NCBI RefSeq assembly: GCF_963678635.1 | Contig: NC_087070.1 | Span: forward strand, 43,510,988 to 43,574,987 | DNA: 64,000 nt | Reading direction: 5' to 3' | Source: Symsagittifera roscoffensis | Lineage: Eukaryota; Xenacoelomorpha; Acoela; Convolutidae | In this document: piece by piece, positions 24,401 through 36,400 of the stretch | Layout: the number at the start of each line of letters is the position of its first letter | Numbering within the stretch: the first letter of the stretch is position 1 | Program-made: the position numbers and the translations under genes | The notes under the pieces: model-generated | What the model saw: only the letters and a program-made list of their open reading frames with translations | The model's database searches: none | What the model was told of the DNA's origin: nothing

Positions 24401-27400
24401 GTCACCCGGAATAAAAACAGTATAATTATTAAAACAGAGAGCAAAAGACGGCGCTTCACAACCTTTGCGAAACATTGCAAATATAGCATGGCAAGCTAGC
24501 CTAGAGAAAAACAATGCGAAAATAACTCAGCCTAAAAAATGATTTGAAAAAAATTAGTCGGACAAAAGCTCGACAATTAACAATGTTGAACAGTATTGAA
24601 CTTGACCCGCCAGTGTTAAATTTCTGAAATGCCAGTATTGAAATAACATCAAAAAATGTATGAAATGTTAACTAAACCGAAAACTAGCTAAGTAGACACC
24701 CGTTGACCCGGGTGTCTACTTAGCTAGTTTTCGGTTTAGTTAACATTTCATATATATCTTTTTCATGATAAACTTGAGTCAAAAAGTTGAGAAACTCGTA
24801 GTTTTCAAACTTCGCATACATCCAGCACACAAGCGAATAAAAAATTTTGATATCACTCTTCAAACGACGCAATACGAGAGGATTAAGCCAATATAAGATC
24901 AATCGGAACGTTTTTAGCCGAAACATTTTAAGTTAGAGAAACTAAAATAAAAAAATAAGAATTCGGAGTTGCATTGCAACCAATTAAAACATTTCGACAG
25001 GGTCGAAGTGTCACTTCGCAAACACAAGCGAGAAAACGACAAAAATTCACGAGGTCAAAAATGTCAAAAAACAGCTAACATAACCAACAGATAGTTTGAA
25101 AAAAGTCAATGAACGTAAGTAAATAGAAAATAAACTGAGATGTTCTTTTAATAAAAAAATCAGGCCTTACAGCTCTATAAATTTATGCCTTAAAGCTCAA
25201 ACATTTCAGAGTTGGCTCACAGACAATAAAAAAAAATCAACAGAGCTCAAGCTGCACTTCGCAAACACAACCGAGAAAACGACAAAATCATTAGGTGAAA
25301 CATGTCAAAAAAAAACAACTAAAATAGCCAACAGACACATGGAAAAGAGTCACTGAACAGAAAAAATACTGAATTGATTTTTTTAAAAATGTATGGCCTT
25401 AAAGCTCTATGAATTTCAAGAGCAATTTTTGATGGGAATTTTTTTGATGAAATTAACTCAATTTGAGAAAACTAGAACGTTAGGTAGTGTTTTTGTTCTG
25501 CTGGAAAATCTAGAAATTAAATTCCACTTCGACACTAGAAATTGATCACGTTCTTTGTGCCATTTCATGTTTTGTAATTGGAGAGCGAATTTTGCCTACC
25601 TTTTAGCATATGAACTTGAATTGAACTGAAAAATAGCACATATACCAAAGGAAATTCATATATGCATTAACATTTATGAATGCCCTTTCTGCAGCTATAA
25701 GAAGATTTTAAGGCTTTTCTTTAAAAACAAACGAACAAAAAATCATCAAGACCTATTTAAGAGTATGAATTACATTAATTGATTTTTAATAAGCAAATAA
25801 AAGGTAACAATAGTCCTTAGGTAATAAAACTTTTGTTTTTTGTCGGATTCGAACCTCCGTCCTCGGATCTGCGCCACTAGCTACAGATGCAAAAAAATTG
25901 CTAATGCTATGCAGTAACTGCCACCAAATTAAAACAAAACTAGTGCTAGGTGCGACATTGAACGAAATACTTATTCATTAAACGTCATTCCAACTGTGCC
26001 ATCACCAAATAAGCAATGAGTAGATGAAACTTCCAATGCCACAGATCGCGATTATAGCAAAAGTGCTACCAAATAAGCACTTTTGTTTGCGAGTTTGATT
26101 GCAAAGTAGACTCATACTATTACACTACGCTCGTTAGCTCGCTTGTGTGCATAAAATGTGACAATATAATGAACAAACGCTGAAAATATATCTATTGGCC
26201 AGATATCCCAGCTACTTGCCCAAAATTATTCAAAGATTTTCTTAAGCAAGTTTTTAACTTGAAAAAAGTCTATGTTCCGATGTGCTAACGCTTCCTAGGC
26301 ATGAGCGAAAAATCTGCCAATTTTGGATGATTTAGAAATTGACCAAACTAGCAATTTCTTGGAAAAGATAATTGTTTACATATCATATAAAGTCACTTAG
26401 TCTTTTTGGCACAATGTTGACGAGTGAGCTTTATTGTATATTTACTATCTTTTTTTAAAGCAAGAGCTCCAAAATTATGGCGTAAGAATGGCGTAAAATA
26501 AAGACTGAAATATTGCCCTCGGAGCGAGATTGACAATTCGACATTCAATACTGTCTCCTGAACTTCGTTTTTTTTGTGAGACAAACAGAGACCAATATTC
26601 AAAAGATTAAGCTCGCAAATCAATCAATTTTGGGCAGTTTGAAGAATACCAAGTAGCAGCCACGCTGCCTACAGACCAACCCGGAGGGAGTCTTCCGCTT
26701 TGCACATCTCACAGGACGCCTTGCGGAGTCCCCCGATCAGTGAAAGGCTCCAAACACACACACACACACACACACACAGGGGCGGATCTAGGATTTTCTC
26801 GAGGGGGGGGGGGGCGGATTTTCAAAAAATTTTCCAAAATTTTGACGACCTTTTTTTTTTTTTAGGTCGACCAAATTGATTTTTCGAGCTCTCCCAAAGC
26901 ACTGTTTTGGCCCTACTTTGGCTAAATTTTCTGCGCCGCAGGCAAATTTTTGAAAAAACAGTCAAAAAAGCGTTTTTTTTGGCGCGCGCTCCCCCTCAAA
27001 ATTAGTATATATTGGCGCCAAAGGCGCCTTTAGAAAAATTTTAGGGTCGGTCGGCCAAAAATGGATTTCTGAAAAAGTATCAAAGGGGGGACCCTTTGGG
27101 TCGGCAGGGGGTCGAATCCCTGAGGGGGGGGGGGGGCGTCCGCCCCCCCCCCCCGCCCCCCTAAATCCGCCCCTGCACACACACACACACACAGTAGCCA
27201 CGCCCCTCCCCCCCCCCAAGATAATACTTACTGGGCGAGTATATCTCTAGTGTAGAAACGACTTTGCTAGGAGAGTTTCTCACGAGTCTCCGACTTGAAG
27301 TCAAACTTGGTTCTGCTTCCTCCGCTTCTGAAAGTATCATTTGGACACAACAGTTCAGATTTCCGATACTTTTATATGGAAAATCTGTCCAAAAGGAGAT

Positions 27401-30400
27401 ACTAAATTTTTAGGGCTTGGGAATCTGCCATTTGCTATGAAACATTTGCTTATGAGGAAAAATTATTACGTTTGAACCCTTTGATTATGAGAAAAAAATA
27501 AACCATTTGAACCCTTGAATTATGAGAAAAAATATCCCATTTGTTAATTTTTTTGCCTTGCTCTCGACAAACAACAAGCCTAAATTTGTTGTTTCACATA
27601 AAAAAAATTCAAAAAAACGACATTTCAAATTCAGTTTTAAAACATTAATTTAAATTTGTTTTAATTAGTTTATAGCGACGTTAAGCGCAATTTCGATAAG
27701 CTAATATAATTAGTTCAAAAAAATAGCAACGAACGATTTAAATAATTTCTAATTCCTTCTAACCTGCTTTGACTGCTTTTTTCGACACAGCAACGTTGCT
27801 AGACTTCGTATCTCTAGCCCTTCCGCGCACAACACGTCTAGTAGTCTTCACACCAATTTCCAAAACTTCACAATCTTCATCTTGCCCTTGTTCTAATTCA
27901 CTGGTATTCGGTTCCTGTTTCACCACAAGTCCCCCGGGATTCTTTCGCGGTTGAATTTTTTCCCGACTACGAGAAGGAATATTCGAGATACGTGAGCTAT
28001 CATCCTTCTCATTATCATACTGAATGTCATTTTCTAAGTCATTTTCAATAATCTCGTTTCGACCAGACGTTTCATCAGCGTTAAGAGCTTCGGTTCGAAT
28101 ATCTTCACAGCTATTCACGTCTTGGTCACTTTTTTGAACTATTAGCTCAGATTCATCTACATCTTCTGACACCTTCGGTTGTTTTCCTTTCGTCTTCCGA
28201 GACCGTTTCGGTTTGATTTCCGGCTTACTAGTTTCATTTTCATGAACATTTTTCGACTCAATTGAGTTTTTACTGGCCTTTGCCGAGTTGAATTGATCGC
28301 TTTTTGTTGATTCTTTTTCTTTCTCCAGTTGATCCGAATTCAGATCAGCTTCTTTCTCTTGAATGTCATTTTTCTCTTGTAATTGTAATTCAACGTTAGA
28401 CATCTTGCCTTTTTGTTTACCTTTTCCTATAACTTTTTGTTTCGTTTCCTCGTCCTTCGTTTTCAGAACTTCATCTTCAGTATTATCTAAATCTCCATCC
28501 AAATCACTTTTAGCAACAGACATTTTAGTTTTTCTGCTACTTACAGCTGCTTTTCTTCTGCTAGCGCGTACACTAGTCGTATCGCTCGTTTTGTTAATTT
28601 TATCTTCTGAATTTGGTTTAGACAACTCACTTTCATTCGAGCTGTTTTCACTAGCTTCAATTGTAGAAGCGTTTCTATTCGTTTTGCGAGTGCCTCGCAA
28701 CGATCGATTGGTTTGGCGCAATGAAATCGTGGATTTAGCGCGTTCTTCAGGCACTGAAACTTTGGCGTTTTTCTTTTTGCTGGATGACATTGTTCCTTTT
28801 TGACTTTTGATCTCCTTTTCAGTTGATTGGCTTTTAAATTCATCCTTTATTTCGTCTTTATCCAACTTTATGTTTTTGGTCTCATTTTCAGTTTTAACAG
28901 CCTCTGTGAAGTTAGGTTTTTCTTCATCATTAGAGGCATCATTTGCGTTTGATTTGGGGTTGATGCCGATTCTAGTGCTGCTCGCAGATGGCATCGACAG
29001 CTCTTGACTGAGCAAAATATCTGCAACAAATGCCACTTAAAAACAGTTTTTACACAGAAGGAACTTCGCAACCACCAGCGAAAAACGGCGAAAAAAGGGG
29101 TCAAAACGGAAAGAAAAGAGTTAACTAATAGACATTTAGCTTTGTGTCGGAATAGAACACCCGAGATGAAAATTAAGAATCAAACATCTGCTCATCAATA
29201 AACCAGATTTGTGGTGGGACGCCACCTCCAGCCCCTTCACCGCTCAAAAAGTTTCCCTCTGATACTATTTCGCCACTTCTATTTCAACCGACTATCCCTT
29301 ATGTTTTTTAGAAGGATCTTTGCCCCCGATGTAAATTAACTTTGAAAAGGATTCATCGCGCGCAAAAAAAAACATTTTTTAACAAAACTTTTCGAAAACG
29401 CTCAGAACTGCTTGCCTTTTTCTCTGAACAAATCAGAAAATTGTGATGTCTTTGTAGTGTTTTGTGAGAGCTCGGAAAATTAATTTGTTCGATATCTTTA
29501 CAACCATGAATTCTTTATTTATTTACCAACTGATGTAAGTCTCATCCAATCCTTTTCACAAAAAGAATGAGGCTTCTGTGATGCTCTTTTAACATTTCTT
29601 TTCTCCTTCCATTCTCATAAATCATCAATGAGGTCGACCTACCTTCTGCTTTGTTGTTCTTTTTGGCAACTTTTACCGCCTTCTTTCCCGCTCCTTTTCC
29701 CCTCCCGGTCAATTTAGCCTTGTCTGCTATCTCCTCAAATTCATTGCTCTTCTCTGCCTTTGCGACCTTCAATGAACATTGATTTGATAAAAAAATTTAC
29801 TCGATTATTAATTCAAAAAAAAGAACAGATTATTGTCTTGACCACAAAAAGTTTGTGTTTTGTCTGACGTAGGTGGTTTTTCCTACGCATTGTGACTAGC
29901 TCTAAGAAAGCTTGCAAGAGGCCAAGTGTGGCACATCATATATTGGTCATGATTCGAATTCCAAAAATATAGCCAACGAACAGTTAAAAAAGTGACCATT
30001 AACTGGAAAAATCGATTGACTTAATTTAAAAAAACTTTCGAGTTTTGGAAAAATATACCATTTTGAAGCATGTGTATTTTAAGAATCAAATCATTCACTT
30101 TTTTCGGGCCTTTTTCATTTTCAAAACTAACGAGCGCAATTCTTCCTCCTTTTTAGCAAATGAATTTGATCTGAACAAGAACTCGAAGTTCACGCGAAAA
30201 AAAATAGAGTTTGAACAATTTATGAATTTTTAGTGAATAACGAAAAAATTAACGCGGCGTATGAGTTTCTTCATCACGGTGTCCAGTAAATAAGACGACA
30301 GCTGTAAAGACAAAAAAGACTTCTGGTGGGACTAAGACGATGCTACACGCAAATTCTACTCTCTATTTCTGAAAAATATAACTCGTATTATTTCGAACAG

Positions 30401-33400
30401 TTGAATTTACGTTTTTAACTCTCATTTGCAGTCTAAATGTCATATCGTCTTATTTACCTTGCACCCTTCATTGCGTCCATAGTACTTAAAAGTTCAAAAC
30501 ATCACCAACAGACAGTTGGCAAGGAGCCAACAAACTAAGAAAACAGAAACTTTTGACTTCACTTTTGAAATAATTTCCAATTTCAGAGAAAAAATATATG
30601 GCCTTAAAGCTCTTGAAAATTATGGAACAACTTATGATTAGGACTTTTAAAAAATTAACCCAATTTGAGACACAGAGCGAAGTTGCACTTCGCATACACA
30701 AGCAAAAATATTACCGCTAACATTACTGGGAAAAACTGAATGAGTAAAAAATTTGAGTCTACATAATTGCTAAGTGACGCAAGCCAATTACGACGCATTA
30801 GCAGTACCAGTCAATTTGAAGAAAAAAAAAGATATTTACCAGCTAACATGCCTCAATTTATAGAGCGAACGCATTTTAACTAGTATACGAAAAGCAATAA
30901 TTAAAAACATCAAATTGAGCCTTGGTTGTTTCTAGTCTCTCTCCCTACCTCAACGCGACAGATCCATGATGCCTTGAAACTAAAGTGCTATTTGTAATAA
31001 AATAATAGCTGGATCAAAATGAACGCTTTCAAAATGAACTCATTTTGTTGCAACTATTGCATCGCAACAACATTTGCGACTTTGAAGTGTCTTTTTTCCA
31101 ACCTAAGTCGCAAATATTGTTGCGATGCAATTGTTGCGACAAAACAAGTTCATTTTGAAAGTGTTCATTTTGATCCAGCTATTAAGTGCAGCCAATGCTA
31201 AAGATATTAACATGACTATTATAGCACTTTAACTTCATACTAAAACGCAAGCTATGCTTGTGTAAAAACTGGATCAATAGTGAAAATTTTTATTTCGCAG
31301 GGAAATCTGATATTTAAATTCCACTTTCGAAGTCAGAAGTCAATCACGTTTTTTTGCGACCTTTACACTTTTGCTGTTCAATAGTGACATTTTACTTTCT
31401 ATTAAAAAAATGAACTAACTTCAAAAGATATCAAAAGTCAAACCGCGATAACGTAAAATTTAGCCTGAACAAATTTTAGACTTCAGGGGAAAAAAACAAA
31501 AAAAAAACACCGCGACCTATATAAGAGTCTAACTACGTTCATTGACACTTGAAAACGTTTAAGTAAAAAAACAAGCTCGGTACATTTCATTTCCAAACTC
31601 AATGAGACGAACTTTGATTGGAGGCTGACCTCCTATAAATTTTTTCTGATATAATTGTATCGTTACTTTTGCCATTTTAACCTTTCGTTCTTGCCTTTTT
31701 GAAATAAAATTTAGTCACTCTGTAGTAAATTTTGTTTTCAACAAAAATAATGGAAAAAAATCTGAGGAAAAACAAAAACATAGTCAACAAACAGCTGAAA
31801 CGAGTCAATGAACGCAAGAAAACAGAAAAATTATTGACTTGGTTGTTGAAAAAACATCAACTTTCGAATTAAAAAAAATAATTGATGCCCTTAAAACTCT
31901 ATGTACTTCTAAAACAATTTACGACCGGCAATTTTTTGCTAAAATGCACCCAATTTGAGAAAACTGGATCAATCTGTAAAAAATTTATTTCGCCGATTAA
32001 CCGTGTAATTGAATTCCACTTTGGAAACTAGAAGTCGATCACGTTTTTTGTAACCTTTACATTTTTACCGTTCGATAGTGGAAATTTACTTCCTTTAAAC
32101 AAAGGAAATGAAAATAAAAAGTAATCAAAAGTCAAGCCGCAAAAGTGCACATTTTGAAAAAACCATCGCGATCTATATTAAGAGTCTGAACTACGTTCAT
32201 TGACTCTTAAAATAATTGGTTTAATATATTTAAAAAGAATAACTCAAAAAGCCAACTAAGGATTTTCGTTTTTCCAAAATCTGACCTTGATCTTTGAAAG
32301 CGTGTCTATTGCACTGAGGTCATATTTTAAGGCTGCCAATGGATCGACTGTGTCGTGAGCGTCATCATCATAAGTGGCCGGTATTTCCTCGCAACCAGTG
32401 GCATCCTTAAACGAACCAATTGTCAGTATTTCGGTGATAAATCAGTCCCCAAAGGATACGAATTTTCTCAAAAATCTTCTTATGAATAATAAAATGAAAG
32501 CTGCAATTCTTTTTTTCTTCAGAAATACCACATACTGATCTATGCTCTACCCGACTACTTCTAACAAAAACTGCTTTGTTTCTCAGACGCATAAAAAAAT
32601 GAATCTATCCGCGATTTCAATAATCTACTTATTTGCTTACTCAAAGTGCTGTGCTCTGCTAGTTTTTCAAAAAGATAGCTTTTTCGAAAAGCGATTAAAA
32701 CGGCAATTTTTTTTGTAATAAACGCATGATTGATGTGAATTTCCAAAGAGCAGAACAAGCAGAACTTTTTCTATGAAGCAGCAGAATTTGCTCTATAAGG
32801 GCCCGGTGAAAACCCCCTAGTTCGTACGCAAAAAGCAGCATGTTTTTTAAGATTTGTTTACGCTCCGCGTTAAAAAAAAAGAATCGAAACGACACAACAG
32901 GATCCATGGTTCCTTTCTTTGATCTTCATGTTCTCTATCATATGCAGAATTGGCTCTAAGGCCGCATTCATGTAATATACTCCAATTTAAGCAACTGACC
33001 TTGTAAAGCTGCTTGTTGGATCTCTTTTCTTTCAGTTGAGCTGCTCGGTTCTTCACTAAAACATCAAAAAAAATCAATTTTAAAGTACAGCAAAAACTGG
33101 GAGTTTTATTAACGTTATTTGTAAACCATTTTAGGAACGAACTACTTTCGGCATTAGTCAAGGAAGGAGACAAGGAAAGAGCTGAAAAAAAAAACATAAA
33201 TTTGTATCATCTAAGTTGTTTAAATCTATACTCACATCTGTGTTTCATCGGAGTGTTTATGGACAAAATAGTTCTATGGGCCAACTCTCGTTGACTCGAT
33301 GTCACAATAGAAGCCTCCTCATCACCTTCACCGTCTGAAAAATCAGGTTCAACCAATGATGATCTCGGCCGAGTGAAAGCCCCTTCTTCCGAGTCGCAAA

Positions 33401-36400
33401 AAGTGACTTCAACACGTTTCGCGTCCTTTTCCACAATTTTTGCTTTCATTTCACCGACATGTACCTCAGAAGTTTTTTCGTTCACGTTTTCGATTTCAGC
33501 TATTTTTTCTACATGTTCAAGCTCTGATATAGATGCTCCTAAAGGATCTAACGTTTCTTGTTCATAAATACCACGTTCATGGTCGACTTCGCCCGTTTTG
33601 CTATTTTCTTCTTCCCGCGCAAAACCTTCGTCATCAATTTCATCCAGAGTTTTATCCTCTCTAGGAAAAACTAAAGGGTCTTCGCTCTGGTCTGAAAACT
33701 TCCCGTCATTTTGCGGCAACATTAGCATCGATGGAGATGTAGGGGAACTTTGTGGACTTAAATCAAGTTCACGTATGTCCTTCTTAGGGGTATTTTCACT
33801 TACTTCAGTGTCCATTTTTTCTTTTGCCTCTTCCTCAATGCAATCAATGATATTTTCTTCATTTTTCGCAGCATCCTCATGTGCGTTGTTCGAATCAGCA
33901 GATAACATTTCATCATTATCTAACGTCACATACTGGTCAAAACAAGTTTCATTAATCACTATTTTTTCAAACGAGCTCGACTCTGTTTTTTCATATGCAT
34001 TCGAAATCGGCTGCTTGAAAATTGCATTTCTACTATACGGAGACATCAGAGCTAAATTCTCATTCGAAGACATGGTCTCGCTCACAATAACAGTGTCGTC
34101 TGCTGGTGGAGATTCCGCTATGCTAATGGACTCGTAGGAAGATCTTTCAATTAATTTTACTAACGGCGACTCCTTCACCTCGTTTAGATTATTTCGGAGA
34201 AACAGACTTTTATGCAGATTAATTCCTCTGTCGTTTTCCAATTTCGATTCAAAATTGCAGTCTTTTAGTTCTAAGCTATTTCTTTTGGACGAATTACTCG
34301 AAACCGATACGCTCTTACTATTTTGTTCATCTTTGAACTTGAAGTTGTTCAAATTGAGTTCAGCCGAACCACTCGAACAAATTATCTTCTCATCATCCTG
34401 ATCGTCATCTTCATTGTCTTCCGCGTTATCAGGGTCAACGTCACAAAACGTCTCTTCTACTAGACGTTTACTACTTCGCTCGAAGGAAACCAAATTGTTC
34501 AGATTCTCAGCTGAATCATCGAAAACATTTAGCGAAGCTCGCGGCGAATCTACGAAAAACAATGAATGTCTACTTCTGCTGTCTGGAACAGTCGCTTTTT
34601 TGGCTCCCGACGATGCAGGAAGTACAATTGAACTGCTGGGTAACATTTGTAGATCTCCGTTTCTGATCGGTGAACCTGATGAAACGCTGTTTGTCATATC
34701 GGCTGATGGAAGTTTACGCTGTAAACAGAAAACAGGATAGTAGATTTCTCAAAATCTAGTGAAAATAGAAGTTAAACATAGCCAACTGACAGTTGGAAAA
34801 GAGTAATGAACGCAAGGAAACTGAAAAAAAAACGACTTATATTTTCAAAAAAGTTCAAGTTTTGAATTTCGAAAAATAGATTGCCTTAGAGCTCTTTGAA
34901 TTTGTAGAACAATTTATGATGGACACTTTTATGTTGAAATTAACCCAATTTTGTTTAACGCAATGAAAATTTAAGATGTTCCTGAAAAAATATATATCAC
35001 GATTACGTTCATCGACAATTCAACAAAAAAAAATTTGGTGATTTTTTTCCAATCACTACGAAAGGCTGAAAATAGCTTATCACACTTATGTGTGTAACAA
35101 ATACAGGCATCATTAAATACACTGCTATAAAGCCGAAAGAGCGGATGCTGAACAAAAGATCAATAAAGAATATGAGCAAAGAAGATATAGAAAAAAAGCA
35201 CGACTTGTATTTGAAAACCTGGTTTCGAAATGAACGAAACTCATAGACATTCAATTGACAGCTAGTATCACAGCTAATCTATTCAGATACATCTTTGCTA
35301 ATTCTATATCCAAAACAGCTTTCAGGCATTACGGTTAGGCGCCACGAATCCGTACCTTTCAAAGCACAACATTCAAACCTATTCTTGTTACAACAGACAA
35401 ATTTAGCTCGAATCGTGATACAGAAGCCTTAAATATTTCCAATTAAACTATTCATCTTAGGTTTTTAGTAGCACCCAATTTTACGTTGAAAAAATCAAAA
35501 CCAGACTTATTGATTTCAAAAATATCGCATTAAAATCGTTTTTAATTTTTTACGCAGAGACGAAGTTGTGCTTCGCAAACACTAGCGAGAACTCGACAAA
35601 AAGCAGCTCTATAAAGTGCAATAAGAAAAAGTATAAATAAGCCTTGAATTAGTAAAAATTCGGCTACGTCTCGAATTAGATCTGCGACCTAGAGCTTATG
35701 AGCCACCCGCACTACCCACTCAGCCACGCACGCTTAATAAACCACAAACACTAGCCACAAATAACCCAAAGAACAGAAGATTTGAAATTTCCAATGCTAC
35801 AGATCTTGATTACAGCAAAAAGGCCACCAAATAAGTGAACTTTTAATGAACAATTTTATTTGCGAGTTAGGTTGAAAAGGTTAGGTTGCGACTAAGGTTG
35901 GTGCAATTACATTAACACTCGCAAGCTCGTTGGTGTTAACAACGATTCCTCTTATATTCCAAAACCGCGAAAAAAAAATTAAATATAAGCTGATAAACTT
36001 ACTTTCCGACTTGACAACGTCAATTGTACTTCATCGCTGATCCGGGCAGCTACCTGTAACAAAATAATCCTAATTTATATTTGAGGCTTTAAGAAACAAT
36101 CGAAAGTTTAAACAAATAGCTCACTGCATTCTCGCTTTTCTTTGTCGCTTCGCTAGTGAACAGAAATTCGACATCTCCAAAGCGAACGTGATCTCCATCT
36201 TCTAGAACTTTCAGTTTCTTCCCCAGTCGTTTCTACACTAGGCAAAATAATTTCAAAAACTTAAAATAACTCAAAATCTGATCAAATAATAGTGCATTCT
36301 TTAGCAGAGACAAGCAGTTGACGCAAAGCTTAGCTTCCCTTCTCAATTAATTAATTTTTTATTATTCTGTAAGAATCAGCTTTTTCTTGAGTTCTGTTCG

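Larger units (their letters stand above)
24000..27231 (-). other. MDC1-like intron, repeat-filled
   Basis: A 3.2-kb intron with a perfect palindrome (24659-24752), an R2-tail fragment (about 24760-24930), R1 copies (25070-25790), a SINE (25795-26150) and a MITE (26777-27175). No extra exon seen. Confidence 0.6.
29767..32285 (-). other. MDC1-like intron, repeat-filled
   Basis: Phase-0 intron with R1 fragments (29960-30240, 30490-30700, 31250-31560, 31780-32215) and a foldback MITE (31004-31184). No exon seen. Confidence 0.55.
34719..36002 (-). other. MDC1-like intron
   Basis: Phase-0 intron holding an R1 fragment and a SINE (35556-35935). No exon seen. Confidence 0.6.

Noticed and set aside
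26640-26755. Possible MDC1-like exon with GC-rich sequence
   Set aside because: Frames contain stops, lack acceptor and donor in phase, and are not needed; probably part of an old repeat beside the microsatellite.
33598-34137. 179-codon plus-strand frame
   Set aside because: Antisense shadow of the Ser/acid-rich MDC1-like exon.
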